Notes: generated by a model not told the origin, from the sequence alone. A DNA stretch of 27,658 nt from an uncultured Lachnospiraceae bacterium (GCA_910586015.1 CAJUGJ010000010.1:1-27658); one strand, 5' to 3'; positions 7,727-17,431 are shown, counted from the first letter of the stretch. A program made the numbers and translations.

Positions 7727-8863
7727 TTATTTATCTGAAAGTACTGTTTGAAATGGTAAAATTGTCATATTATTAAGTAAAAGTATAGACGCTGTAGAAA
7801 CAGTACTGTTTATTCCTAAATAACAATGCTGCCCTAATATAAGGTATGGTCTTAATATTACCAATTCCGAATGGGTATAGGCAGGCTTATAATAAGAAAT
7901 ACAATCTCTTATCTGTTCTAATCTTTCTTCTTTCAAGCTTCCATCTAAATTTAGATCTCCTTCTTTAAAAAGGACTAAAAAGGAATATACATCTTTTCCA
8001 TATAAATTTTTATAAACTTCTTCATATACTATCGGAGAATAAAAATCCATAATCTGATAAGTTTCAATAATTGCTGGTCTTACTCCAGTTACAAGGGTTA
8101 ATAGCCTAGAAAGCCCCTCCACTGTTCCCTTCTTTTGTATCAGTGAAAAACTGTTTTGAATCCACTTTCTTTGAATTTGCTTTGACTCTTCTGTTATCTG
8201 TGGACAGCCAACCCAATCTGCTAACCATGATAAATCATTCTCTTCTATGAGATTAGGATCAAAATATTTTGAAATATTATTAATTTCCTCCTGAATCGTA
8301 TCATACATTGTCTGAAATACAGAAAGAAACCGATGTAAAAAATTTTCTCCCTCTTTGGATTCCTGAAAACATTCTGGAAGTAATTGTGTATAAGACTGAA
8401 CCGAAAACCGAAATGTCAACCTATTTATATAATATTTATATCCTGCCTCCATCTCGAAAAAGAACCAGAGATATCTTCCAACTGCTTTATTTAAAAGTAC
8501 ATCTCTAGGTGAAACAACACGCCCATCTGACAATTCTTCAAATAAATCTTTTTTCTCTTTTGCACTATACTCTTGACTTTTTACAAACTGGTTCAAAAAA
8601 AGTGGTTTTCCATCGTTTATAATAAAATCAGTATCTCTTGCAAAATAAGTAAAGATAAAGATACCATCAAAAGGAACTGGACAGTGAATCACTGCTTTAT
8701 GCCAATTCGTTCCTGTTTCCATACTATCAAGAGAAACTGAAAAATAGTAGGAAGTAACATTTGTATTTAGAGAAGTACATAATCCTATTTCTTCTGTTAC
8801 CTGACAGTGGTAAAACATACCCCGTTTCCATAACTCTTCATTAAAAGTAACTGTTTTTGCCAC
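7727..8863 (-). CDS. Phage tail protein I-like baseplate protein
   Basis: This 378-residue protein fits the P2 gpI-like tail protein family often found in eCIS baseplates. The family core is in the middle: FLHRFLSVFQTMYDTIQEEINNISKYFDPNLI, then LSWLADWVGCPQ, then KKGTVEGLSRLLTLVTGVRPAIIE. The N-terminal 170 residues look beta-rich and the last 90 form a tail ending in LGINSTVSTASILLLNN. It links baseplate wedges to the periphery in phages, by family knowledge. It follows the second baseplate J gene by four bases. No separate fibre gene follows, so its C-terminus may serve as attachment point or short tip. Confidence 0.8.
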   Translation of the reverse strand: MAKTVTFNEELWKRGMFYHCQVTEEIGLCTSLNTNVTSYYFSVSLDSMETGTNWHKAVIHCPVPFDGIFIFTYFARDTDFIINDGKPLFLNQFVKSQEYSAKEKKDLFEELSDGRVVSPRDVLLNKAVGRYLWFFFEMEAGYKYYINRLTFRFSVQSYTQLLPECFQESKEGENFLHRFLSVFQTMYDTIQEEINNISKYFDPNLIEENDLSWLADWVGCPQITEESKQIQRKWIQNSFSLIQKKGTVEGLSRLLTLVTGVRPAIIETYQIMDFYSPIVYEEVYKNLYGKDVYSFLVLFKEGDLNLDGSLKEERLEQIRDCISYYKPAYTHSELVILRPYLILGQHCYLGINSTVSTASILLLNNMTILPFQTVLSDK

Positions 8864-8867
8864 TGTT

Positions 8868-10997
8868 TCACCTACCTTCTGTATATTTCTGAAAATGTAA
8901 ATTATTTTGTTTTAAATATACTCTTCCATAAGGTGGAAGAAAAAGATCTCCTAAAGAATTTTTATGGACAGAAGGGGAAAGCTGCATTTGCAAATATTTT
9001 ATTTCATCAATACAATTCAAACGTTCCAATCTTCCACAGAGATCTCCATACGATAATACTTTTCCTTCTAATAAATAATCTTTTAATACAGTTTCCACCG
9101 CTTTTTTTGCTGCTTCATATCCTCCGGAAACCAATAATTCTCCATCTAGTTCTAATCCAAAATATTGTGGCATCATGAAATAAACTTTAGTTGTCAACAA
9201 GCGATATGGTTCTAACCAGAGACGGACATTCTCTAAATAAGACTTTTTTGGAAAAGGGAGCTTCAGATCGTGTTCTGCTTCTAAAATAAGTGTCACTGCA
9301 TTTTCCTCTACCACTTTTGGATATCCTACTAATCCCGGTCGATATAGTGGAATTACACTGACATGACTTAATTTTAACCCCTGTGTCTTTTTTATAATCT
9401 CTTCATAATCTTTTGTAGTTACTGCACGTAATTGTCGTTTTTTTTGTGCTCGGACTCTTTGTTTTAAACTTTCCTTTGTTTCTTCTTCTCTACCCCCGAA
9501 AGCATCTAAAATTTGTTCTACTTGTAAAGATGGTTCTATCTTTTCATAAGACCAGTGATTTATTGTACCTTCTCTTACATTTCCCTCTTTTGCTGTAGTA
9601 ACTGCGCAACTTGTCACACAGATATTATTTTCTCCAATATAAGGGGTTTTCCCATGAATATTATCCCCAAAAATAATTTCTCCTTTACTTTCTGAAAAAG
9701 TATAAACGCAATCGATAGCAGAAACAGTATCAAAAGAAGAAACTTGGCTCCAAGATTCCCAACCTTTTGTTTGACCTACTAAAATTTCAAGACTATCTGA
9801 AAGAATAGTTCCTGAAACTTTAGGTATCATTTTCTGATCTGAAATTCCAGTTCCAGAACCTAAAAATCGATTTGTATAAAATTCTTTATCATATAATACA
9901 AGTAATAGTGCTGTTTCTTCTGGCTTATATAATGAAAATCTCTCTAAAAGTTGTGACCGATTGGAAGTTCCCAATCGAAAACGCCCTTCTATTTTTTTAA
10001 TTAAATAGGTGATTTCGAGAGATTCTGCTGTAAGGTATTGTTCTTTTTGACAGATATAAAGTTGGTAGCAGTCTTGTATAGCAAGTGCTGTTTCCAAAAA
10101 CATTTGATTTTCCCGCAGTTGTTTTACACTAAACCTTAATGTTTTACAAAGGGTACGACATTGTACTGCTGATACACAATTAATCCAAATTCCTGATATT
10201 CTTGGTTCAAATTCATAGCCATATGTTATTGTTCGAATTCGGAGTAAACTCTTTCCATGATTTTTTTTATGAGTTCCATGAATTTTTATCATAACCTGAC
10301 CAGAAAACAAAAAAGAAAATGTTTCATCTTTTAAAAGTTCTATTGGATGCCATCCCTCTTGTCCATCTTCAGAACAACCATAATATTCCCATATTACTTT
10401 CGATAATGGTATAAATTCTTCTTTTTTTGTGATTGGTATTCTTTCAAATTCTTCCTTTACCAATTTAAAATAAAATGTAATTGGTTGCTCACTTGGCAAA
10501 AGTTGTTCTAATATCAGATAACTATTTCCCTCTCCTTTTTCATAGGGAAGTAGAGGATATCCTATAAAAGCATGATCCACATCTAACTTTTGTATTTCTA
10601 TCTTCAATTCTTTTTGATATCCTAATGCAGTGACTCGATTTGGTTGTACCCAAATTGTTTCTGTTGTTTCAAATATTAAATCTTCGGATATCAGTCTGGT
10701 GCCTTCTAACAGTAAAATGCTCTTGTCGCAAGAAAAACTTAAATATGTCTTTGCTGCTTTTGTTTGTTCTTTTTTTAATCCAAGTAAAGCCGCAAATTTA
10801 TAAAAGCTTTTTGCTCCTACCTGATTGATATAACTTTGCTGTATACATTTTAACTTTGCAAATATCTCTAATAAAAAAACGCCGGGATCGGAAATTCCTG
10901 TAGAATCCCAATCTCCTCCTTCTGCACGAAGTTGATCAAGTGCTGCCGTTATAATTTCTTCTACTTCTTGATCATTCAAATTTGGATATGGCAGCAT
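8868..10997 (-). CDS. Baseplate J-like protein, Afp12-type
   Basis: This 709-residue baseplate J/gp6-like wedge protein opens with LPYPNLNDQEVEEIITAALDQL and GISDPGVFLLEIFAKLKCIQQSYINQV, the N-terminal helical motif shared by eCIS baseplate proteins. Later, YTFSESKGEIIFGDNIHGKTP matches the 'FGDG.hG..P' turn, and ETKESLKQRVRAQKKRQLRAVTTKDYEEIIKKTQGL matches the conserved 'RAVT..DYE' segment of baseplate assembly protein J. Together with the 978-residue paralogue just upstream, it would form the wedge ring. Its ATG lies one base after that gene's stop, with GGAGGAG inside the upstream coding end. Confidence 0.85.
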   Translation of the reverse strand: MLPYPNLNDQEVEEIITAALDQLRAEGGDWDSTGISDPGVFLLEIFAKLKCIQQSYINQVGAKSFYKFAALLGLKKEQTKAAKTYLSFSCDKSILLLEGTRLISEDLIFETTETIWVQPNRVTALGYQKELKIEIQKLDVDHAFIGYPLLPYEKGEGNSYLILEQLLPSEQPITFYFKLVKEEFERIPITKKEEFIPLSKVIWEYYGCSEDGQEGWHPIELLKDETFSFLFSGQVMIKIHGTHKKNHGKSLLRIRTITYGYEFEPRISGIWINCVSAVQCRTLCKTLRFSVKQLRENQMFLETALAIQDCYQLYICQKEQYLTAESLEITYLIKKIEGRFRLGTSNRSQLLERFSLYKPEETALLLVLYDKEFYTNRFLGSGTGISDQKMIPKVSGTILSDSLEILVGQTKGWESWSQVSSFDTVSAIDCVYTFSESKGEIIFGDNIHGKTPYIGENNICVTSCAVTTAKEGNVREGTINHWSYEKIEPSLQVEQILDAFGGREEETKESLKQRVRAQKKRQLRAVTTKDYEEIIKKTQGLKLSHVSVIPLYRPGLVGYPKVVEENAVTLILEAEHDLKLPFPKKSYLENVRLWLEPYRLLTTKVYFMMPQYFGLELDGELLVSGGYEAAKKAVETVLKDYLLEGKVLSYGDLCGRLERLNCIDEIKYLQMQLSPSVHKNSLGDLFLPPYGRVYLKQNNLHFQKYTEGR

Positions 10998-10998
10998 C

Positions 10999-13935
10999 TT
11001 ACTCTCCTCCTATATTTAAAGTATCTGTAATAAGAATAATGGTATGATTTCCATTTAGGGGAACTGCTGCTGAAAATTTCGTTGCCTGTTCTAAACTAAG
11101 TTCTCTCTTTCCGCTTTGATCTCGTTCAAAACAACAGACTGTCAATGTTTTTATCACTTCAATTCCTTCTATTGTTTTAATTAAATGATAAATTTTCATT
11201 CTTGTAGGCAGTTTCCCAATTTCAAATCCCTCTCCTAAAAAATTTCCTGTTACAGGGTGAAAATAGTGATTCAGTCTTTGTTCTATTTTTTGATATACTT
11301 CAAAATAATCTTGTGTATCTCCTAATACTGCTTTTACATAAACTTCAAATTCAATATAAGTTACTTCTTTTATCTTGAAAATATTTTCTGATGTGAGAAC
11401 AATAGCTGCATTTTCCTTTAACTTTTCCCATACTCTTTGACGTATCTGCTCAAAATAGTCCTGTGAGTTATCAGGTTCTTTTGGTAAAATCAATAATATA
11501 ACTCTTCCATTTTCTGAAACTACCTTTACACGAGAAATCGTTCTGTCTGCCTTTTTAGCTAAAAGTTCAAAATCTTCTCTGCAAACTGCACGATCTAAAT
11601 ATTTCATCGTTTCTGAAAAACTTTCTGCTGCTTGTGCACTTGTTTGCATATCACAACCTCCTACAAATGCTTCCAATGCAACAACTTTTCGAATAGCCGG
11701 AATCGAATCTGCAATTCCAAAAACCGCTTCTTTTGGAAGGTTCCCCTTTTTCCCGAGACAAATTCTATAATTTATCCGAATCTTACAGGAGTGATATTGT
11801 GCTGGCAGTTTTCCATGTTTTCCATCTCCAAATAAAACTCTTCCTTTGGAGAAGTCTGTCAAATAAACTCTTTCTTCTGGTTTTGCCAAAAAAAGATTTT
11901 CTCTTTGTTCCCACTTTACCCAATGATCGGTTAATGAATATTCTTTTTGACGTGTTTCCCCTTCATCAACCCAAACTTCTGGTTCTAAAATATTTTTTTC
12001 AGAGAGCTGGCAGATTTTATGGATTTCACCGGGATCTGCTGTAAAATATTCTGCTTCCATAGACTCTTGTTGAATCAGTTTTACTACATTCCACTCAATT
12101 GCCAAAATTTTAGGACATATAAATTTTTTTGTACTCTCTGGTCTTACAATTCTTAAAAAATAACCGGTTGTTCCAAATAGAGAAAGGGGTTCAGATAGCT
12201 CATTACAATATAATATCATTCGACCACTATGTTTTATTCCCTGTGTTTCGTCTGTTACTGCAAGCCTTTTCCACCCTGCTTTTCCGCTTTCTTTGCTATA
12301 AGATTCTACACAGATAGCTCCTATTCCTTCTGTTCTATCTTTCACTTTCCAAAAAAGACTTATCGAACCTTTCGTTAAAGGAGCTGCTAATTTAAAATAA
12401 ACGGTTGGCAAAGTCGCTTTCTTTTCATGTAAAGTAATTTCTTCTCCCATTATAGTCGGAAGTTGTTTTTCCTCTACTGTTTTATTTTTTTCTACAAAGA
12501 CCGTAGAAACGGAAGGAAGTTCTTCATAAGTATATTGAATTTTAATGTTTTGAAGTTTTGGAAATAAGTATCTTGCATCTGGTGTCTGATTATTTTTAAT
12601 CTCTAATAGCCTCGCTCGAATAAAAAAACTTGTATTTGCTCCTGCAATCCATTCTTTCATATCTTCTGGACATAGAAATGTCATAGAAATTCTACCTGTT
12701 CTTTTTTCTGAAAAAATATCTTCATAAGCTCTGGAGTCATCAGCAACTAAAGTCGCCCAACCCAAACCATTAAAATATTCCCAAGAAACTTTTATTGGTA
12801 CCCGAAATTCTTCTAAAACTTCTTCTGGCTCTTTTTTTATAAAAATAGCTTTTCGCTTCTTTTTACCTGTTCTTGTGAGTTTATACCCATTGTCAGGAAA
12901 TTCATCCGTTTCTCTTTTTATTTGTTCTCCTACACTTTCAAATGAAAGAGCAAAAGTAATTTTTATTCTTGCTCCACCTTTTGAAAATGCTTCTTTACAT
13001 CCAAGAAGAAATTCATCATAGACAGAAAATTCTTCACCAAATGGTAAAATCTGCTCTCCTGCAAGCTGATGATCATTATAATACAAACAATCAGGCAATA
13101 TATCTGTCCCAAATGCTCCAACTCGTATTTGAGTAAACGCTGTTTCTTTTATTTCTGTCTTAGAAAGCAAACGACAAGAAAGAAATCTTCCCCTTTTTCC
13201 TCTATATTCTATTTCTTCTTCACACTCAGGCAGTTTCAGTATCAGATCTCCATTTGAATCTTCATTCCAAAGAACGGATTGCCATCCATCCTTTGTCTTT
13301 TGTTTCCAACATACTATCAAAGGATTAGAAAAAAGAACTATACGATCTCTATAAAATATTTGAACCCGAATGGTAAGGGCACTTGTACCATTTAGACTAT
13401 TAGGCTGTGTAAAAACAAAGCGTCTTTCCTGAAGATTTTCTCCCGCTGGAGTAAATAGAGTAAATCCTGAAAAATTAGTTTCTTCTGATTTTACTGGTAG
13501 AGCTGTAATCACATCTGCATTTTCTCCTACTTGATAGATCGTTTCAATTTCATTAGTAACCGCCCGACTTTCATTTATTGTTTCAAATAAAACTCGTATG
13601 CCCCCTTTCTCTTCCCCATAAAATCTTGTTCCTTTTGGAATTCTTATGCCTTCTGGTATTGTTCCAGTCAATTCTATTTTAAGATATCCACTAGCTGGAA
13701 CATCTGGACTTTGTTTTGCTCCAAGAAGATTTAAAAAGTAAATATAATTTTTATAGGGCATATAGTTAAGACGTTCTAATGTTCCCTCTAACATTTTGGT
13801 AAAGATATGTACTAAAGTCAATCCAGCATCTTCTAAAGCAGGTTTCCATTCAGGAACATATTGTGCAGCTAATTGTAGAATCTGCTGCTCTAACTCTTTT
13901 TGTTTCCTGTTATCAACTTTAGGAAATTCTTTCAT
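10999..13935 (-). CDS. Large baseplate assembly protein, Afp11-type (baseplate J family)
   Basis: This 978-residue protein is the large wedge subunit. It begins FPKVDNRKQKELEQQILQLAAQYVPEWKP and DAGLTLVHIFTKMLEGTLERLNYMPYKNYIYFLNLLGAKQ, the helical start characteristic of this family. IPKGTRFYGE and RVLFETI form the first beta domain. FSKGRVLFGDGKHGKLP (about residue 690) is the conserved turn, and EAFVGGCDMQTSAQAAESFSETMKYLDRAVCREDFELLAKKAD is the family's baseplate J segment. The C-terminal 200 residues contain the ring-forming alpha/beta domains. It sits between gp25 and the Afp12-like gene as in canonical eCIS. Confidence 0.9.
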   Translation of the reverse strand: MKEFPKVDNRKQKELEQQILQLAAQYVPEWKPALEDAGLTLVHIFTKMLEGTLERLNYMPYKNYIYFLNLLGAKQSPDVPASGYLKIELTGTIPEGIRIPKGTRFYGEEKGGIRVLFETINESRAVTNEIETIYQVGENADVITALPVKSEETNFSGFTLFTPAGENLQERRFVFTQPNSLNGTSALTIRVQIFYRDRIVLFSNPLIVCWKQKTKDGWQSVLWNEDSNGDLILKLPECEEEIEYRGKRGRFLSCRLLSKTEIKETAFTQIRVGAFGTDILPDCLYYNDHQLAGEQILPFGEEFSVYDEFLLGCKEAFSKGGARIKITFALSFESVGEQIKRETDEFPDNGYKLTRTGKKKRKAIFIKKEPEEVLEEFRVPIKVSWEYFNGLGWATLVADDSRAYEDIFSEKRTGRISMTFLCPEDMKEWIAGANTSFFIRARLLEIKNNQTPDARYLFPKLQNIKIQYTYEELPSVSTVFVEKNKTVEEKQLPTIMGEEITLHEKKATLPTVYFKLAAPLTKGSISLFWKVKDRTEGIGAICVESYSKESGKAGWKRLAVTDETQGIKHSGRMILYCNELSEPLSLFGTTGYFLRIVRPESTKKFICPKILAIEWNVVKLIQQESMEAEYFTADPGEIHKICQLSEKNILEPEVWVDEGETRQKEYSLTDHWVKWEQRENLFLAKPEERVYLTDFSKGRVLFGDGKHGKLPAQYHSCKIRINYRICLGKKGNLPKEAVFGIADSIPAIRKVVALEAFVGGCDMQTSAQAAESFSETMKYLDRAVCREDFELLAKKADRTISRVKVVSENGRVILLILPKEPDNSQDYFEQIRQRVWEKLKENAAIVLTSENIFKIKEVTYIEFEVYVKAVLGDTQDYFEVYQKIEQRLNHYFHPVTGNFLGEGFEIGKLPTRMKIYHLIKTIEGIEVIKTLTVCCFERDQSGKRELSLEQATKFSAAVPLNGNHTIILITDTLNIGGE

Positions 13936-13963
13936 CTTTTTCTTTATCCTCCAATTTATGACT

Positions 13964-14335
13964 TTAGTTCATCAAACGATAAGAATACTCTAACACTTCT
14001 CGCTCTTTTGTTTCTTTAATCTGATAGCTAATCTGAAAAAGTAATTGTGAATTCTCTTTATCCTGTTCTAATATCTGTACATCTACTGCTTCCACTCTTT
14101 TTTCCCAATAAGAAATCGTTCGAATCACTTCTTCTGTAATTTCCCGAATTAGTTCATAAGAAATAGGTTCAAAAGCAAACTGATTTAATCTGCTTCCATA
14201 AAGTGGTTGTACTTCTCGTTCTCCTCTTACTGTTTTTAATAAGAGTAAAATGGATTGACGGATTTCTGTAGTCTTAGAACTCATTTTTATTTTTCCTGTT
14301 TTTGGATCAACTTCAATCGGAAACGACCAACTCAT
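13964..14335 (-). CDS. gp25-like baseplate wedge protein (Afp9-type)
   Basis: This 123-residue protein is a T4 gp25/TssE-like wedge subunit that joins sheath to baseplate. It opens MSWSFPIEVDPKTGKIKMSSKTTEIRQSILLLLKTVRGEREVQPLYGSRLNQFAFEPIS. The ERxxxPxxGxxL pattern of this family (EREVQPLYGSRL, near residues 38-49) is fully preserved, and the C-terminal beta hairpin ends in EYSYRL. AGGAGG sits eight bases before ATG. Length matches the family. It lies 13 bp after the spike gene and 28 bp before the large baseplate gene. Confidence 0.92.
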   Translation of the reverse strand: MSWSFPIEVDPKTGKIKMSSKTTEIRQSILLLLKTVRGEREVQPLYGSRLNQFAFEPISYELIREITEEVIRTISYWEKRVEAVDVQILEQDKENSQLLFQISYQIKETKEREVLEYSYRLMN

Positions 14336-14347
14336 TTCTGTTTCCTC

Positions 14348-15100
14348 CTAATTTAATTTTATTACTGCTCCTTTCAGATTAGCAGAACCATCCGATTTTA
14401 AATTGACACTGCCAGAGGATTTTAAATCCAGTGTTCCTTTTGCTTGAATGGCAACCTGTTGAGATTTCACATTTAAAGAACTTTCACTTTCTAAAAGTGC
14501 CGATTTACTATCTCCATTTAACTCTAACTTTGTTCCTCCTGCCTGTAAAGAAATCTTGTCTTGTGCATATAATGTTAAAATTCCATTCTTAGAATCCAAC
14601 TCTATTTTATTTTTTTTATTCTTATCGGAAAAATTCAAAACCTCTTTCTCATCATCTAATAGTATAGTAAGTCCCTTTGGGGTTTTAATTTCAATAGAAT
14701 CTTTGTCATCTTCATCATGAAAAATCACTGTATGTCCATGTTTCGTTTTTATTTCCCGTATCACATTTTCCTTCTGAGAGTGTTCAACTGGTGGCTTATT
14801 TTTTTGATTCCACAAAGAACCAATTACATAAGGTCTTGTAATATCTCCATCTTCAAATGCAACTAAAACTTCATCTCCGATTTCCGGTAGAAAATACATT
14901 CCATATTCCTTGCCTGTCATCATTGTTGCCACTCGAATAAAGCCTGTTTCATAATCCGAAGTATCTCGATTTAATAATCTTATACATACACGATATTCGT
15001 GATCTGGATCGGCGTTATCTGTGACTATACCTGTTAAAATACTATAAATTCGATTTGGTGATTCCTGTTCTCTTTGGAGAAAAAAATCCGAAATACTCAC
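14348..15100 (-). CDS. gp5-like spike protein (phage baseplate V / VgrG C-terminal type)
   Basis: This 250-residue spike has an OB-fold N-terminus (IYSILTGIVTDNADPDHEYRVCIRLL, then EVLVAFEDGDITRPYVIGSLW, the gp5/gpV signature). A C-terminal beta-helix follows, seen as repeats rich in KSSGSVNLKSDGSANLKG. It would form the trimeric needle that carries the PAAR-like tip. It starts with GTG at 15100, overlapping the hub stop by four bases (GTGA), with GGAGGG nine bases upstream. In many eCIS the gpD and gp5 parts form one Afp8 protein; here they are two genes, as in P2-type phages. Confidence 0.88.
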   Translation of the reverse strand: MSISDFFLQREQESPNRIYSILTGIVTDNADPDHEYRVCIRLLNRDTSDYETGFIRVATMMTGKEYGMYFLPEIGDEVLVAFEDGDITRPYVIGSLWNQKNKPPVEHSQKENVIREIKTKHGHTVIFHDEDDKDSIEIKTPKGLTILLDDEKEVLNFSDKNKKNKIELDSKNGILTLYAQDKISLQAGGTKLELNGDSKSALLESESSLNVKSQQVAIQAKGTLDLKSSGSVNLKSDGSANLKGAVIKLN

Positions 15101-15690
15101 AATTTGTTTCCCTCCAATTCACATTCTGTCGTATAACTTTGATGATTCAGTCGATGTATTACACGACTAATCCGATAAGCTCTATCTCCTGCCTTTCCAA
15201 ATCCTTTTATTGATACAACCTTTCCCGGAAGTAATTCTGGAATACCAACTGTTACAACAGAGCCCTTTGCCTGAAAACAGGAGAGTTTCATTAATTCCGC
15301 CTCCGCTCTTGCTTTTGCTTCTTCCTGTGAAGTTACTGACAAATCAATAATTGTTTTAACTGCTCTGCTTCCAAGTAAAACATTTTTTCCTGCTTTTATT
15401 TTAGAAGAATCTACATTACTAGAATAGTCTTGTGCTTGTGCTTCAAATGGCTGCTGTGGATCTTGCTCATTACTGGAACGAACTACTACCTTTGCCACCT
15501 GACGGCTGAGTGTTGTATAAAGATGAAACTCCTGCATATATTCATCAATATGAAAGCAAAAATACTCTTCTAAGTCTGCATTAGGTTTTTGAAAAAATGC
15601 TTCTCCATTGATTAAATAAAAATGATAGTTTAGTTTTCCTGCAATTCTGGATATAAAATCATAATCACTTTCTTTTTGCTGCTCAATCAA
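15097..15690 (-). pseudogene. gpD/gp27-like hub protein, 5'-truncated
   Basis: About 197 residues match the second half of late-control gpD (gp27-like) hubs: QQKESDYDFISRIAGKLNYHFYLINGEAFFQKP, then KAIVDLS-type TIIDLSVTSQEEAKARAEAELMKL and LLPGKVVSIKGFG, then YRISRVIHRLNHQSYTTECELEGN. Normal hubs have roughly 100-150 more residues ahead of the SDYDF motif. The frame stays open upstream only to about 15770, adding SITGVSFKKYPKLIEKQIIDD, which is hub-like, before meeting the end of the adaptor. The only starts (TTG 15690 or nearby) lack good context. It therefore looks like the back half of a hub joined to the front of the previous gene by deletion. Confidence 0.65.
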
Positions 15691-15716
15691 AATCGTTTGT
15701 TCCTTTGTATCATCAA

Positions 15717-15998
15717 TTATCTGCTTTTCAATGAGTTTTGGATATTTCTTAAAAGAAACCCCTGTAATGCTGTATCATAAAGTAACTTTACATGTAGTGT
15801 TCTTGGTTCAGATATTTTAAAATCATAGTGAATAGCTTTCTTTTCTCCGCCATCTCCCTTATATTTTGTCTTTCCTATTGACTCACTAGAAATAGAATAT
15901 TCTGTTGGATTAAACTGAACCTCAATCTTCTCTCCCTGTGTAAAATTTACTGAACCATATGTTCCGCCATCAATTACAATAATTTTTGCTTTACTCAA
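15717..15998 (-). pseudogene. CIS tube / LysM-type adaptor (Afp7-like), 3'-truncated
   Basis: The 93 residues match the N-terminus of the Afp7-like CIS tube proteins that sit between tube and hub: KAKIIVIDGG, then KIEVQFNPTEYSISSES, then EPRTLHVKLLYDT (family: 'FNP.EYS' and 'L...LffDT'). Relatives continue with about 120-140 residues, often ending in LysM. Here, directly after LLYDT, the frame runs into LQGFLLRNIQNSLKSR and stops, while the hub frame opens in the -1 frame. It begins with TTG at 15998, with AGGA six bases upstream, overlapping the preceding stop by four bases. It is probably non-functional alone. Confidence 0.65.
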
Positions 15999-17338
15999 AA
16001 CTTATCCTGCTTTCCTATTCTCCTTAGTTCCAGTCGTAATGTACGTTCTAATCTTTGGTATATCCGACGATAGAGCATATCTTCCATTGTACTTTGATCC
16101 TCTTGAAAATCTACTCTTTGTTCTGGATACGAAAAATCTATCTGCTTTTTATCAGATACTAATTGTCTTGTTTCTTTTAAAGATATTTTCGCTTCTTCCA
16201 AATGTTGTGTAACTAACTCTTGTACTCTTTTTTTAATTTTTTCTTCTAAGAACTGCTCCTGTTTTATATCCCTTTTTTCAAAACGAAATACAAATAAATT
16301 ATCCTTTAAACTCCTATCAAAAGAATTTACTATATCATAATTTTTTATCTGAAATAGAAATTTTTTCTGATAAACATTAGATTCTAAAATACTTTTTATA
16401 TTCTTATTATTCTTTTCAAAATCTAACTTTTTATTAAGTTTAGAAGTCTTCACAAAAAATTTTGTATGATCATCTTTTAATAATACTGGTGTAATTGTTA
16501 TACTCTGAAAATCCTGAATTTTTAAAATCTCTAAAAAATTCTTGGTAGATATTTTAGGATACTTTAATATATCCGATAAAAATGTTTCCTTGTTATTGTT
16601 CCAGAGCAACTTTTTATTTCTTGTATGTTTTTCTAAAAAAGATTGGATATCATTTTTCCAAAATAATTTTTCTAATATAGTATTCTTAACCAAAAACTTT
16701 TTTTGGTTAAAGTTTTTGGTTAAGACATCTTTTGATAAATTTTCTTTCTTTAAGCGTTCTACTATTATCCTATGAATGTCTAATAGGTTTATAGAAGATA
16801 TTCTTTTATTCTTTAAAGCTTTTACCAAAACTATTTCTTCATCTACATTACTTTGTAACCTTTTTTGTGTAACCTTTTTTGTTATTCTATTTTCTTGATG
16901 AAAGCTATCCCTACTAAACTTGTGCCAAACTCTTTCTTTTGTATTTTCCCAAAAAACATTTTCTTTTTCGTAATTCTTTAATACTAATTCCTGTGTTATT
17001 TTTCTTTGTACTAAAAATTTTTTTATAGTATACTCTTTTAATAAGATATTTCCCAATCTTAGATTTGTGATTTGAATTTTTGTTACTATAGTATAATGTA
17101 ACTCTTTTTCTCTCTCATAAGCTTTTGATACAAAATCTTGAACTTTTAAGTTGGCTAAAAAATTTTTCTTATACTTTTTTAAATTTACTTTTTGATTATA
17201 TCGAATTGGATTTAAAAAGCGTTTTATACTTTCAACATCTTTTGTTAATTTTTCTTCCTTGAAAAGTTTTGCTATTATAGTATCAATATTTAATACGTTT
17301 AAAGGAACTATTCCTTTATTGCTTAAAGCTTTTACCAA
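15995..17338 (-). CDS. Downstream part of a frameshifted repeat-bearing unknown eCIS protein
   Basis: The longest stretch from a possible start (TTG 17338) encodes 447 residues, but the same frame is open to 17581 with no better start, and residues ahead of 17338 clearly continue the repeat. It is therefore read as the C-terminal part of the gene at 17533-17973. The protein is rich in Lys, Asn, Phe, Leu and Glu and basic. It carries two near-identical segments (FHQENRITKK, LQSN.DEEIVLVKAL). The last 100 residues are more normal in composition (EQRVDFQEDQSTMEDMLYRRIYQRLERTLRLELRRIGK) and may be a separate C-terminal domain. No family was recognised. Its place between the second tube protein and the adaptor suggests a structural or cargo role. 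Confidence 0.5.
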   Translation of the reverse strand: MVKALSNKGIVPLNVLNIDTIIAKLFKEEKLTKDVESIKRFLNPIRYNQKVNLKKYKKNFLANLKVQDFVSKAYEREKELHYTIVTKIQITNLRLGNILLKEYTIKKFLVQRKITQELVLKNYEKENVFWENTKERVWHKFSRDSFHQENRITKKVTQKRLQSNVDEEIVLVKALKNKRISSINLLDIHRIIVERLKKENLSKDVLTKNFNQKKFLVKNTILEKLFWKNDIQSFLEKHTRNKKLLWNNNKETFLSDILKYPKISTKNFLEILKIQDFQSITITPVLLKDDHTKFFVKTSKLNKKLDFEKNNKNIKSILESNVYQKKFLFQIKNYDIVNSFDRSLKDNLFVFRFEKRDIKQEQFLEEKIKKRVQELVTQHLEEAKISLKETRQLVSDKKQIDFSYPEQRVDFQEDQSTMEDMLYRRIYQRLERTLRLELRRIGKQDKF

Positions 17339-17431
17339 AACTATTTCTTCATCTATATTACTTTGTAATGTTTTTTGTATAACCTTTTTTGTTATTCTAT
17401 TTTCTTGATGAAAACTATCAGTATTAAAACT
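16771..17431. repeat. Direct repeat, two copies 510 bp apart inside one gene
   Basis: Copies lie at about 16771-16921 and 17281-17431. Over the core (16807-16903 and 17317-17413) I count 5 differences in about 97 bases. The offset of 510 is an exact multiple of three, so the repeat is coding and keeps frame. It encodes FHQENRITKKV.QK.LQSN.DEEIVLVKAL.NK. Weaker similarity extends around it (FW..T........KF), and a looser third copy may exist near the end of the 17533-17973 gene (SSFWLENTREVIQKEI). Recent internal duplication followed by slight drift is the simplest reading. Confidence 0.8.

Noticed and set aside
11733..12044. A 103-codon plus-strand ORF inside the large baseplate gene (and similar antisense ORFs elsewhere)
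   Set aside because: It has no ribosome binding site or family resemblance and is fully covered by a well-supported gene on the other strand.
15097..15115. The four-base overlap of hub and spike genes as a frameshift site
   Set aside because: The spike gene has its own GTG with GGAGGG nine bases upstream, so ordinary coupled starts suffice.
15097..15998. The -1 relation between the adaptor and hub genes as another programmed frameshift
   Set aside because: No slippery heptamer lies in the overlap, and both proteins lack large expected domains at the join, so a deletion explains it better.
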